Assembly: GCF_004193775.1 (NCBI RefSeq)
Contig: NC_041002.1
Span: 38,041,112 to 38,105,111, forward strand
DNA from: Glycine soja
Taxonomy: Eukaryota; Streptophyta; Magnoliopsida; Fabales; Fabaceae
Length of the DNA stretch: 64,000 nt
Reading direction: 5' to 3'
This document shows, in pieces, positions 1-11,443 of the stretch (its first letter is position 1; the number at the start of each line of letters is the position of its first letter). The notes beneath the pieces were generated by a model. The model ran no database searches, was not told where the DNA came from, and saw only the letters and a list, made by a program, of their open reading frames with translations. The position numbers and the translations under genes were made by a program.

Positions 1-841
1 TTATGCCATATATTCACACACTTTGCAACACATTTTTATGCCATACATATTTACACATATATCTACACACCATTGAAAAGCATCTCCCACGTCACTTAGG
101 TGTAAAAATACCAATCATGGGGCAGCCTACACTCTTACCAACAAGTCCCTATTTTCATGCTTTTTTTTTTTACATTCAAAACCAAAATTTAAAACCCTAG
201 GCATAAGTCATGCTTCCTTACATTGAAATTTAAAAGCTTAGGTTCCTAGGCCTAGAATTGCATTCGGACTCTCATTTTAAATCCTTCATGCTGTCCCTAT
301 ATATATAAAACAGTCCCATCACCCCAATTTTGCAAAATCATATTCATTCCTCATTGGGGCATTTAACCGAGCACTTGGTGGGCGCATGTTTGAACACAAA
401 TTGTATGAGAATGGGAGCAATGTGGCATGCCCCATTGCTTCAGAATATAACCTAGGCCTAAGGCCTTTTCATTCAAATCCTCAATTCAAGAAAACAAGCA
501 CCAAAACAAAACAAAAAATGCCTCACAATCATAAGCATGTTCTCACAATTTAAGGCACCAAAAGATGAAGAAAACACATCAATGGGAAGCAAAAAATCTC
601 AAGGATGGAACACTTACTTGTTGGAGTGAATTGAAACACCAAAAACGAAAGCAAAATGCGATCAAAAGGCTTAGGGGAGCAAGAGGCCGCAAGCCTTCGT
701 GTTCTCTCTTTTCTTGAATGAGGGGGGGAGTTTTTGGATGCCCAAAATGTTCCCCTCCCTCGTTTTTATAATTTGGGTGCAGGGGTTGCTCGCCCAGGCG
801 AGCTAACCTGCCATTTTTTTTTTTGAGGGGAACATTAACCA
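1..841 (-). repeat. Candidate LTR start (promoter part), identity unresolved
   Basis: Read on the minus strand this stretch looks like the start of an LTR. It would begin TGGTTAATG at 841, right after a purine tract. It has the GC-rich motif GCTCGCCTGGGCGAGC (787-803) and a TATA-like ATTATAAAAA (about 764-774). The same motif-then-TATA order occurs in the two Tat-type LTRs at 11444-13018 and 33408-34588. The sequence does not match the 5' LTR of the neighbouring Tat element, whose minus-strand start is TGTCATACCC, so it is not a simple 3' partner. It may be another family's LTR or Tat 3' untranslated sequence. The open frames at 579-842 and 915-1160 have no recognisable domain and I do not call them genes. 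Confidence 0.35.
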
Positions 842-1505
842 TGTCCCCTCCTCCCTTATGGGCCAGCGTTTACCTAACTTGAACCTACTTAAGTTAGAAT
901 TAGGCATCGATTACTTATTTAAAACAAACAAATAGTAAAAGAACTGCAAACACCAAGGATACAGGGCTGCCTTGCAGCGACGTTCTCTGCTCGTTTAGCG
1001 CCGGGAAAAGGGCAACAATTGGTCGGTCGTGACCCCATCCCCACTTACATCCGTTCCTATGTACCTGCAAATAGGAAACAAAAACGCGCGGCCAATCGTG
1101 TCCGGTCATCGTCTTACCTTGGTTGATTTCTGCCATTGATTTGTCTTGACATTGGACCATGGCCTGAGACGATTCTACTCTTTGCTATCACAAGATATGC
1201 ATGTGCATGTATGAATGTATGAATGTTTCTGATGCGATCATTTTATTTTAGTGGAGGCTGGTTAGGTCCAATTTTAAAATAAACGTTTGGGGGCACCCCC
1301 ATACACTGAGCGAAGAGGGCTCATGCTTATGACAAAACTAAAACACAAAGTTTGAAACATCAAAGGGGGGACTAAAACCCCGCCCATCTTTTCTTTTCAA
1401 AGAAACGAGACAAATAAAGTGAATGGGAATCCCTAGAGGAAACCAAGAGGAACAAGAAAAACTTAAAAATAAAAATGTGCAACGGTCCTCAGATTGCCCC
1501 AGACT
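842..1505 (-). other. 3' untranslated region after Tat integrase, with candidate polypurine tract
   Basis: This is non-coding sequence downstream of the integrase ORF on the minus strand. At 842-860 the minus strand reads AAGGGAGGAGGGGACA, a plausible polypurine tract that would prime plus-strand synthesis at the next LTR. A short reiteration of tgaatgtatgaatg lies near 1211-1230. No gene is supported here. Confidence 0.4.
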
Positions 1506-4500
1506 TCAAGCATAATATCGTTTAACTACATCGGAGTTCACGGGCGAAGGCAATTCCTCGTCATCCATGTGGGTGAGTATCAGAGCACCCCCAGAAAAGG
1601 CTCTTTTCACCACGAAAGGTCCTTCATAATTCGGGGCCCATTTGCCTCGGTTATCTTTAACAGCGTGGGACATCTTCTTCAACACGAGGTCCCCCTCGTT
1701 GAACTTGCGCGGGCGTACCTTCTTGTCGAATGCGTTCTTTATCCTTCGTTGATACAAACGCCCATGGCTCATGGCGACCAAACGCTTACCTTCAATAAGG
1801 TTAAGTTGGTCGTAGCGTGCTTGAGCCCACTCTGACTCTTCTAGGCCTGACTCCGCCATTATCCTCTGAGAAGGAACCTCTACCTCAAATGGGAGTACTG
1901 CCTCCATCCCATAAACCAAAGAATACGGTGTTGCCCCAGTAGAAGTTCACACCGAGGTTCTGTATCCGTGTAGGGTGAAAGGCAACATCTCTTGCCAATC
2001 CTTGTATGACACCGTCATCTTTTGAACAATCTTCTTAATATTCTTATTCGCAGCCTCTACAGCCCCATTCATCTTTGGCCGATAAGGGGTAGAGTTATGA
2101 TGCTGGATCTTGAAGTCTTCGCACATCTCCTGCATCATCTTATTGTTCAGATTGGTGCCATTGTCAGTAATGATCTTCCTGGGGAGTCCGTATCGACAAA
2201 TCAACTCCTTCTTTATGAATCTAACTACCACATTCCTTGTGACGTTAGTATAGGAGGCTGCTTCGACCCATTTGGTGAAGTAATCTATCGCCACAAGAAT
2301 GAATCGGTGACCATTTGACGCTTTGGGTTCTATGGCCCCAATGACATCTATTCCCCACATAGAAAAAGGCCAAGGGGCGAACATAACATTCAGAGGATGT
2401 GGCGGAACATTGACGTTGTCCGCGTATGCCTGACATTTATGACACTTCCTTACATGAGCGCAGTAATCACTTTCCATGGTGAGCCAATAATAACCGGCCC
2501 TAAGGATTTTTCTGGCCATAGCATGCCCATTGGCATGTGTCCCAAAGGAACCCTCGTGGATCTCCTCAATCATGAAGTTCGCCTCCTTGGCATCTACGCA
2601 TCGTAGGAGGGTCATGTCGTGGTTTCGTTTGTACAGGATGGTACCACTTACAAAGAAACCAGTAGCCAATCTCCTCAACGTCCTTTTGTCATTGTCAGAA
2701 ATCCCTGGTGGGTATTCCTTGTTCTCGACATACTGCTTGATGTCGAAATACCACGGTTTCCCATCCCGCTCTTCCTCTATTGGATAACAATATGCCGGCT
2801 TGCCTTGAGATTTGAATTCGATGTATGGCAGATCCCCGTGTGGGGCAAGCTGAAACATGGATGCCAGGGTGGCTAGCGCGTCAGCCATCTGATTCTCTTC
2901 CCGAGGTATGTGGTGGAAGGAAATGTCGTCAAAGTACTTGGCTAACCTCAAGATGTGAGTTTGATAGGGTATCAACTTCGAATCCCTAGTTTCCCATTCT
3001 CCGTTCAACTGGCGTATGACCAAAGCTGAGTCTCCATACACCTTGAGTAGTTTTACATCAAAATCAATGGTCGCCTGAACCCCGAGGGGGCATGCCTCGC
3101 ACTCGGCCATATTGTTGGTACAATCAAAACCTAGCCTAGCCGTGAAAGGAACACACTGATCATCCGGGGATACAAGGACTGCCCCTACTCCGTGGCCCAA
3201 AGCATTTGATGCCCCATCGAAGCAAACAATCCATTTGTCTAGGTCCTCATGCGTCCGCTTCTCTTCAAACAGGGCCATGATATCTTCATCTGGGAACTCG
3301 GGGTGCATCGGCCAATAATCCTGGAGGGGTTGCTGGGCCAAATAATCCGCTAAGGCACTTCCCTTTACCGCCTTTTGGGTGACGTAAACGATATCGAATT
3401 CAGGCAATAGTACCTGCCACCTGGCGATTCGTCCTGTGAGGGCTGGTTTTTCAAAGATGTATTTTACGGGATCCATTTTGGAAATAAGCCACGTGGTATG
3501 GCTGAGCATGTATTGCCTAAGCCGATGTGATGCCCATACCAGAGCACAACACGTCCTTTCCAACATTGAGTAGTTCATCTCACATGCGGTAAACTTCTTG
3601 CTCAGATAGTAGATGGCTTGCTCCTTCTTCCCAGAATCATCATGTTGACCCAACACGCACCCCATAGACTCGTCCAACACGGTCATGTACAGGAAAAAGG
3701 GTCTTCCCGTTACAGGTGGCATGAGTACCAGGGGATTCGCGAGACTCTGTTTGATCTACTCGAAAGCCTCTTGGCAGTCACTGTTCCATAGGACCGCTTG
3801 GTTCTTACATAACAGCTTAAACATGGGCTCACAAGTAGGGGTGAGCTGCGAGATAAATCTTGCGATATAATTCAACCTGCCTAAAAATCCCCGAACCTGC
3901 TTCTCCGTGCGTGGTTCCGGCATTTCAAGGATAGCCTTCACTTTCTCGGGATCTATCTCTATCCCTTTCTGACTTACGATAAATCCTAGTAGCTTGCCTG
4001 ACTTCACCCCAAAGGTGCACTTGGTTGGGTTTAGTTTTAATTGGTATTTCCGCAACCTTCCAAATAGCTTACGCAGATTGACAAGGTGTTCGTCCTCAGT
4101 CCGAGACTTAGCAATCATGTCATCCACGTAGACCTCTATTTCCTTATGCATCATGTCATGGAACAACGCCACCATGGCACGCTGATAGGTTGCCCCAGCA
4201 TTTTTCAGTCCGAAGGCCATCACTTTATAGCAGAATGTTCCCCATAGGGTGACGAAAGTGGTCTTCTCTACATCTTCGGGTGCCATCTTTATTTGATTAT
4301 ATCCCGAGAACCCATCCATAAACGAGAAAAAGGCGAACTTGGCTGTATTATCTACCAATATGTCAATGTGTGGCAGGGGAAAGTTGTCTTTAGGACTGGC
4401 TCGGTTCTAGTCCCGGTAGTCTACACACATTCGAACCTTGCCGTCCTTTTTCGGGACTGGGACAATGTTGGCCACCCACTCTGGGTACTGTGCCACAGCT

Positions 4501-4956
4501 AAGAAACCCGCGTCAAACTGCTTCCTTACTTCTTCTTTAATTTTTAAGGACATCTCGGGTCTCATTCTTCGTAGCTTTTGCTTAACCGGAGAAGACCCAG
4601 GATTCAAAGGCAACTTATGCTGCACAATGTCGGAATCCAGACCGGGCATGTCTTGATATGACCACGCAAAGACATCTTGATACTCTTCAAGAAGGGTTAT
4701 CAAGCCTTGGCGGATAAGCGCGGTCATGCCGGTTCCTACCTTTACTTCCTTCTTTTCCTCCGTGGTCCCCAAGTTTACCAATTCGGTTTCTTCTTGGTGG
4801 GGCTTCATTTCACGTTCTTCCTGAGCGACCAACCTCTCCAATTCCGGCGACAGGACGTCCTCTTCCTCTTCCTCATTTATCGTTTGGCTTATGTCTCGAT
4901 CGAAATCGATTGTCAAACCCTCGTTGTCAGGATCCTCAAAGAAACAATCCTCATAT
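1506..4956 (-). pseudogene. pol: Tat pol exon: RT, RNase H, archaeal-type RNase H, integrase
   Basis: One reading frame runs from 4956 to 1506, broken by three in-frame stops near 4407, 3754 and 1945. The RT is in the first two segments (catalytic YVDD at residues 77-80 of the 4358-3756 segment). The 591-codon segment (3722-1947) carries the end of the Ty3 RNase H (about residues 1-130). It then has a second RNase H (163-295) with D169, E207, D231 and D281 in the expected order. An HHCC zinc finger follows (about 389-430), then an integrase core with D459, D520 and E556. The 1919-1506 segment is the integrase C-terminal part. Catalytic residues are present, so the stops are the main damage. 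The product would copy RNA into DNA and integrate it. Confidence 0.92.
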
Positions 4957-5108
4957 CTATACCAAACAAGACAAAAGAAACAAAAACATGCAAAATGATA
5001 TGAGAAAGGGTGGTACTACAAGAACAGATGAAACAAGATCTCTTTGTTTATTTAATAAGGTAGGTTTCACAAAACGAAAGAGAAAGGAAATCTATAGGCT
5101 CTAATTAC
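4957..5108 (-). other. Predicted 152-nt intron between protease and RT
   Basis: On the minus strand the gag-protease frame meets a stop (ATG TAA) exactly where a donor GTAATT can start (5108). A pyrimidine-rich tract ending TTGGTATAG gives an acceptor at 4957. Removing 5108-4957 joins the gag-protease frame to the RT frame without a shift or stop. An intron at this place is known for Ogre elements; use of these exact sites is inferred. Confidence 0.7.
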
Positions 5109-8100
5109 ATTGAGTCAGCGGTATAGACTTCTGACTGGCTTATCACGCGCCAGTTCCCCACTTGGGAATCGGGGTGGCATGGTTGCACAAAACTTGGTGA
5201 GTTTTGAGGGAACTCCTCTTCTATTGCGGCCACCTCCTCCTCAGACACCATTCCAGCGCTGGTGAAACACTGGCTAATACGGCCGGGCCATACCCTATCT
5301 GCCCGAAATCTTGAGGGCACGTTCCTCCTTCCCGGCATCCCGGGCTCGTACCCTAATCCATACTTGTATGAATTTCCCTTGATATCGACCACGTCGGGAT
5401 CCCCAAGGCAGTCTTTGCCTAGACCCATTCCGGGCTCAAATCCGTTCCTGAGCATAACACGTGCCATCATTATGGCCGCGTTGGAGAGAGAAGGTAGCGA
5501 CGAAATTTGTTCCACAGAGGCGCAGCTCACAACCTCAAAGGATTGGAAAGCCGTTTCCAATGATTCTTCCGCCGCTTCTACGTACGGTGCGGAGGAAGGG
5601 CAGCTCACTAACATATCCTCTTCACCCGACACTATCACTAAAAGTCCACCCACTGCAAACTTCAATTTCTGGTGAAGCGTTGATGGGACTACTCCCAGGG
5701 CATGAATCCAAGGTCTTCCCAAGAGGCAGCTATAGGCAGGATTTATATCCATCACTTGAAACACCACATTGCAAGTGTGGGGGCCTATCTGAATGGGAAT
5801 GTCGATTTCCCCCATTACTTCCCGCCGAGTGCCATCAAAGGCTCGCACCACCATCGAGCTCGGCTTTAAATGTGACGCACTAAAAGGAAGCTTTTCCAAA
5901 GTGGACCTCGGCATCACATTTAAACTCGATCCATTGTCGATAAGTACCTTTGCGACAACGTGGTCCATACATCTCACTGACACATGTAGAGCCTTGTTGT
6001 GTCCTCTCCCCTCAATGGGAATTTCTTCTTCCGCAAACGCGATGTAGTTGTTGGTGGTTATATGATTAACGATGCCTTCGAAACCCTCTACTGAGATATC
6101 ATGTGCCACATGGGCATCGTTAAGGACCTTCATCAACAGCGCACGATGAGGCTTAGAGTTTATGAGTAGTTCAAGCAAGGAGATCCTTCCTGGAGTTTTA
6201 TTTAGTTGCTCGACTACCTTAAACTCGCTTTGTTGGATGAGGCGGAGGAACTCATGGGCCTCTTCCAAAGTCACTATTTTTCCTTGGAGTCCCTCTTTCT
6301 TTTCGGCTCCCATTGCTACGGGAGGATCTACTTCTTTCGAGGGGGTGGCTATGTCTGTGGGCTCTTGGACCATGGGCGCCTTCCCTTTAGAGGGCAATTC
6401 CGCCGGGTGAGGGGAAGCGAACACTCGACCACTGTGGGTCACACCACTGAGGCCGGTGATGTTGGTTACCTTAGCTGATAGGGAGCCAACTTCGGTTACA
6501 ACTTTTTCGCTGGACGTGGGAGGGGTATACTTCCACGGAACGACCTTATTACTTTGATATGCAAATGGCGTTGGCTTGGGTGCCGCCCGCGGGTATATGG
6601 GTGTGGAGCCGGTCCCTTTCCTAGTAAAACATATCACTAGGGCCTTGGGGGTTAAAGGAACCCTCTTCTCTTCCGATTGCATGCAGATTTGTGGTTCCTC
6701 CTTCCCTCCTGTGAACACTTCAAGCTGCCCGCAATCCATGAGCCGCTGAAGCAATTCTTCCACCATGGGACAGGTTTCCATGTCATGCGACTCCCTGAGG
6801 TGAAACAAACACTCATCCCTTTCATTCCCACCTTGGGGGACCATGCACGCCGCTTGCAGTGATTGATAGATGAAGCGTCTAGAAGTAGCCACGTCTCCTA
6901 ACCTCTTTGTCCGTGATGGCCCATCCTCTTTGACGGCGTTCACGCTAGCCCCTCCATGACTAGCTAGCGGATTGGTTTTGACATTCGGGCCTTCCTCTTG
7001 AAACGCTAGCCAGCCGGCACTAAGCAGGTGCTGCACCTTATATTTGAACGGGATGCAGGAGTCAATATTGTGTCCGGGAACTCCACTATGATAGACACAC
7101 TTGGCACCCGGATCATACCACTTGGGGTAGGGTGGCTGGAGAACTTTACCGGGTATGGCCACCACCAAGTGATTCTCCAATGGTGAATGCCATAACTCGG
7201 AGTATGCCATGGGAATAGGAGGGAAGTTGTCTTTCGAGTGCTGTGCATACTTATAGGTCGCGCCGGGGGCTGCATTATTAACTGGCCGGGGTGCGACTGG
7301 AGCTGTGCGTTGGGCCGACGCTCTTTCTGCCGCGGGTGGCCCTTTTACTTGAGTCGGGAGGGAATTCCCGGCTCGGATCAAAAAATTTGGGGGATTGGGC
7401 TGGTACGAGCTTTGGATATTTTGGGGTGCTTTCATCCATGTTGGGGCGGTGGTGACCGCGTGGGCGTCTCCTTCCTTTTTCCTTACGCCCACTGCTGGGG
7501 CTCTTCTGTTGTTGTTGGGGGCCATATTGGCAGCATATTCAAACTTGCCTTTTCGTAGCCCGGTTTCAATCCTTTCTCCGGCGAAGACGAGGTCCGCGAA
7601 GTTAGCTGGCATGTAGTCTATCAGCTTTTCATAGTAGAACGTGGGTAACGTATCTACCATAATTGTGATCATCTCCCTTTCCGTCATGGGCGGCACGACT
7701 TGGGCTGCGAGATCTCTCCATCTCTGGGCATACTCCTTAATGGACTCATGCTCTCGTTTAGTCATACCCTGAAGCTGGTTTCGATCGGGAGCCATGTCCG
7801 TATTGTACTGGTACTGCCTAATGAAGGAAGTTGCCAAGTCCTTCCATGATCAGATCTGGGAAGCTTCCAGATTGGTATACCATGCTACAGTTGCCCCGGC
7901 CAAGCTGTCTTGAAAGAAATGGACCAACAACTTTTCGTCCGCAGAATACGCCCCCATCTTCCGGCAATACATCCGGAGATGCCCTTTTGGACATGTTGTC
8001 CCTTTGTATTTATCAAAGTCTGGTACCTTGAATTTGGGAGGGGTGACGATGTTGGGTACAAGACATAAATCTGCCAAATCCGAGAATGGGTAATTGCCGA

Positions 8101-8638
8101 GGCCCTCGATTGCCCTCAACCTTTCTTCAAGCGCCTTAATCTTTCCCTTACCTTCCGCAAAGGGAACAGATTCTTTCACGGGCGTGGGTGAGGCCGGGAT
8201 ATGGCGGACTATGTTCAGCTGGGGTAGTTCATGTGGGGATGGATCTTTGAGGTGGAGGAGGGGGCCAAGATGGGTATCTCCTTCCCCATCGTCTTGCCCG
8301 GGATAGTCTTCATAAGGTGGGAGTTGCCCCTCAAAAGTAGGGGCTTGGCTTAAATCTTCTGGGGTGGCACGAGGGGTGAAGTCCAGAGGCAGGCCATAAG
8401 GATAAGCTTTCGGACTATACCTTCGACCGAACACAGCCGTGCTTCTGTCTAGGCCCGGATTCAAGGCGGGTTGCAGCACCGGCTCCGCTTCCCTAACTGT
8501 ACTGGAGGCGGTTGCGGTGGCTTTATCCTCTATGGTTTTCTGGAGTTTTAACATGACCTCCGAGATGGAAGCCATTTGATCTTTCAAGGCCGATAGATCG
8601 GCCTTCATCTGTTCCTGCACGCCCTCTTCATTATCCAT
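5105..8638 (-). pseudogene. gag-pro: Tat gag-protease ORF with one internal stop
   Basis: A single frame begins at ATG 8638 and continues to 5105, interrupted only by one TGA near 7848, inside gag. The 262-codon N-terminal segment and the start of the 910-codon segment form the gag capsid region (with QYQYNTDMAP near the junction). CH-rich zinc-binding-like stretches follow (CVYHSGVPGHNIDSC and CLFHLRESHDMETC). An aspartic protease follows, with active site VLIDNGSSLNVMP and the later LLGRPWIH motif. Near the C terminus GFEPGMGLGK...GLGYEP resembles a G-patch. The frame closes at the predicted intron donor, which suggests a spliced gag-pro-pol product and an unspliced gag-pro product. Gag packages the RNA and the protease cuts the polyprotein. 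Confidence 0.9.
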
Positions 8639-8875
8639 TTTTCTGGATCGAGTGTTATAGGGGTGCCTTGGTGTTTTCTTAGTTATGATGAAATTCCTAA
8701 AGAAATAAACAACAGTGAGTATGCCACCAAAACATGAGTATGCAAATGGATGATCGGAGCACTTGGATCCACCCCAAGATTTTTAGATAACGTAATGAGT
8801 CCAGAACTTTCTCATTTTATAAAAAGAACAAAGCTTTCATCTAGCCAAGATTATACAAGGGTGTTACAAAAGAAA
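8639..8875 (-). other. Spacer between ORF1 and gag of the Tat element
   Basis: This short non-coding spacer lies between the ORF1 stop and the gag start. I see no conserved motif; a second initiation or a splice acceptor for gag could lie here but is not evident. Confidence 0.4.
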
Positions 8876-10744
8876 CTAACGATTCCTAATTATATGAGCC
8901 ATCAAATCTATCATGTGCTGACAGTAATTGATTAGCCCATGAATCTCCTCGGGGGCAGTACACACTTCGGCCATGGCTTTTGCTTTGGCTAATAGACGCG
9001 GGAGGTCTTGACTCCCATTCAAGGTGAAGGCGAACCTATCCATCCACATAGTCGCTTCTTGATGCAGCGCATCAATCACCCTCCCTCTTGCCTCCTTTTC
9101 GGCATACACTTGTGCATAGTCCTCCACTAAATTTTGTTCATGGGCCGTGGACTGGTTCAATTCTTCCTTGTATTGCCCTATGATGGCTAGCATGCTTTGC
9201 TCGGTGGCTTCCAAGTGTTGAGCCAAATTCCTTTTGGACCTTGCACAAGCAACTAACTCTTCTTCTAAGATCATGCCATGTACCCGTGACCGATCTCTCT
9301 CTTCTCTTCGGAGCTTGAGCTCATTGTTGCTACCCCATAATGCTCCTCGGAATTTCTTCTGGCCATATTCCTCCTTGCAGGCCCTTTTGGTTTCTTGTTC
9401 AAGGGCTTTTGCAATGGCTGCGTTTTCCTCTTGTAACTCGGTGCACTCCTTCCGGATGTGTGTAGCAGCTGACTTGAATTTTTCCTTGGCGAGTCTCGCT
9501 TTCCCTAGCTCCAACTTTAGAGCTCGGACTTCTTCATCTTCCTCCGGAGCTTCGAAGTTCTCCTCATCGATAACTTTCAATTTGGAGAGCCAATCTAAGC
9601 CCCGCGTGTGAATTCTTAGCCATCCATGATAACCTCCGATGACGCCGTTTCGGATGCCTCTAAGCTCCTTGTCTTTCCTCAACGGACTCCTCCACGCCTT
9701 GTGGATTCTTTGTATAACCTTGAGACTTTGGGCGCCTAAATCTCTCACAAGGAAAGGCGTGAGACTTTCTTCGGTTGGCGCTCCCCTCATGGGATAACCT
9801 AGCTGTCTTATGGCGAGTGCGGGATTATAATTAATACAACCCCTAGTCCCTACCAGTGGAACATTAGGATAGTCCCCACACGAGAAAAGAACTCCTTCCT
9901 TGCCTTCCTTCCAACGCGGAAACCAATGGATCGTGTTGCCCCCTATCACAGCCAAATGTTGGTCCCAAATGACTCTTCCTTTTTCAGCGCATGAGCGATA
10001 GCTTTGAAGCGGACACGGGTGTCTCATGTCTTGTCGGAATAGGTGTGAAGTCAACCATACACAGAGAGCGGGTAAACAACAAACAATTCGTGCACTGTTT
10101 TTCTCGCACCTTCGGTCAAAGGTGTTGAACAAATCTGCCAAGATAGCCACCACTGGACTTTCCTTGCTATGGTGATATGCGAGGAAAGCATCAATGGCGG
10201 CTAAGTCTACCAAGCCGTCAACGTTCGGAAAGAGGACAACCCCAAAAATCAACAAAGCTAAAATATCTGCAAACGGGCCCCACTTCTCTTGGCTCGCCAT
10301 ATCCCTTGCTTTGCCTTCCAAGTGTTTCCGAGGCAGGCCCACTACGCCGTTCCGAGTTTGCTTCGTGCGATCCAACTCCTTTGCTGAATCCCCAACCATA
10401 GCCGCAATCTTGCTTAAGGAAGGAAGAAAACCGGAGAAGAGATACGGTTTCCTCCCCCCTAGAGGGCATCCTAATATTTCCTCAAACTCTTCAATAGTTG
10501 GGACCATTTGGAAGTCCCCAAACGTGAAACACCTCAACGGCTGGTCGTAGTATTGGGCGAGGGATATGACAGCTTCCGTAAATACCTCCACTACGGTCAA
10601 ATCTAGAATCTTCCCATAAACTTTGCGGAAGGCTTGCCTTTGGAGGGGTCCCATCAATCGTCCCAATTCCTTGAGGCTAGTGACGTCTAGACCTTTAACC
10701 TTGACTTGATAAAACCTTTTGCCGTTTTGATTTGTCCCCATCAT
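8876..10744 (-). CDS. Tat ORF1: plant mobile-domain-like protein with long coiled coil
   Basis: This 622-codon intact frame lies between the 5' leader and gag, the place of ORF1 in Ogre-like elements. The N-terminal two thirds resemble uncharacterised plant transposon-borne domains (DUF7745 or plant mobile domain type); a typical patch is YYDQPLRCFTFGDFQMVPT, followed by EEFEEILGCPLGG. Residues from about 395 to 560 are rich in E, K, L and A in heptad-like order and probably form a coiled coil. I see no catalytic motif, signal peptide or membrane segment. It is the only long ORF of this element without a stop. Its function is not known; the family assignment is from memory of sequence style, not a search. 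ATG 10744 is the first start in the frame. Confidence 0.75.
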   Translation of the reverse strand: MMGTNQNGKRFYQVKVKGLDVTSLKELGRLMGPLQRQAFRKVYGKILDLTVVEVFTEAVISLAQYYDQPLRCFTFGDFQMVPTIEEFEEILGCPLGGRKPYLFSGFLPSLSKIAAMVGDSAKELDRTKQTRNGVVGLPRKHLEGKARDMASQEKWGPFADILALLIFGVVLFPNVDGLVDLAAIDAFLAYHHSKESPVVAILADLFNTFDRRCEKNSARIVCCLPALCVWLTSHLFRQDMRHPCPLQSYRSCAEKGRVIWDQHLAVIGGNTIHWFPRWKEGKEGVLFSCGDYPNVPLVGTRGCINYNPALAIRQLGYPMRGAPTEESLTPFLVRDLGAQSLKVIQRIHKAWRSPLRKDKELRGIRNGVIGGYHGWLRIHTRGLDWLSKLKVIDEENFEAPEEDEEVRALKLELGKARLAKEKFKSAATHIRKECTELQEENAAIAKALEQETKRACKEEYGQKKFRGALWGSNNELKLRREERDRSRVHGMILEEELVACARSKRNLAQHLEATEQSMLAIIGQYKEELNQSTAHEQNLVEDYAQVYAEKEARGRVIDALHQEATMWMDRFAFTLNGSQDLPRLLAKAKAMAEVCTAPEEIHGLINYCQHMIDLMAHIIRNR

Positions 10745-11423
10745 TTTACCTAAAAAAGGGGTGGATCAAGACTCCGACATGAATGATGCAATGCGTATGC
10801 GTGAAACGGAAAGAAAACAACACAAAAGGGGTAATTCACACATACGAGACCGCAGAGATCCAATTTTAATGCTACGTTTTGGGCATGACTGTGCCTTAAC
10901 GTAGCATTAAAAAGGTTACATATTACTCCAAACATCACTAGCAAAACTATAAACTAGTGCTATTCACCAAAAATGCATGAGAACAAATGGCACGGAGCGT
11001 GTTTGCTCTTTGCCCCTATTTGGGAACCTAAGTCAATATCTAGGGGTCTTTAATAACTATTTCCCCAACCATTCATAACTCACACGGCTGTTTTCTAGAG
11101 GTATCATCACTCAAGATAATAATATTGTGGCGGTATGGAATACCAGCGACAACACATTATAAAGAGAGAAAGCTCTAGACGAGGTTTCACTATTATCAAG
11201 CAAGTCGGAGACCTAGCATGATGATAGATTCACCTCCACTCCTTAAATTCCCATGAACCCGGGTGTAGGGCCCCTTTTTTCTCAAACCCGTGGGTGCTTA
11301 GAATGCAGTGTAAAGAATGTGAAATAGACAACAATTTATTTACATTTTACACAGTTCAACAAATGCACACACGAAGCTTTACAAATCCACAATTCCTTAA
11401 AAGTAGGCCCAACTCACAAAAAG
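10745..11423 (-). other. Tat 5' leader with a 15-bp stem-loop
   Basis: This is untranslated leader between the primer site and ORF1. It contains a perfect inverted repeat, TTTTAATGCTACGTT (10864-10878) against its complement at 10898-10912, with a 19-nt loop that holds a small inner GGCA/TGCC pairing. This could act in RNA dimerisation or packaging, but that is inference. Confidence 0.6.
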
Positions 11424-11441
11424 TCCCCAGTGGAGTCGCCA
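11424..11441 (-). other. Primer binding site of the Tat element
   Basis: The minus strand reads TGGCGACTCCACTGGGGA two bases inside the LTR end at 11444. The TGG start and the position are as expected for a tRNA 3'-end primer site. I could not assign the tRNA with certainty. Confidence 0.85.
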
Positions 11442-11443
11442 AC

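Noticed and set aside
1494..1835. 113-codon plus-strand ORF
   Set aside because: It is antisense to the integrase C-terminal segment 1919-1506, which has clear family similarity.
5262..6410. Several plus-strand ORFs of 80-140 codons
   Set aside because: They are shadows of the minus-strand gag-protease frame.
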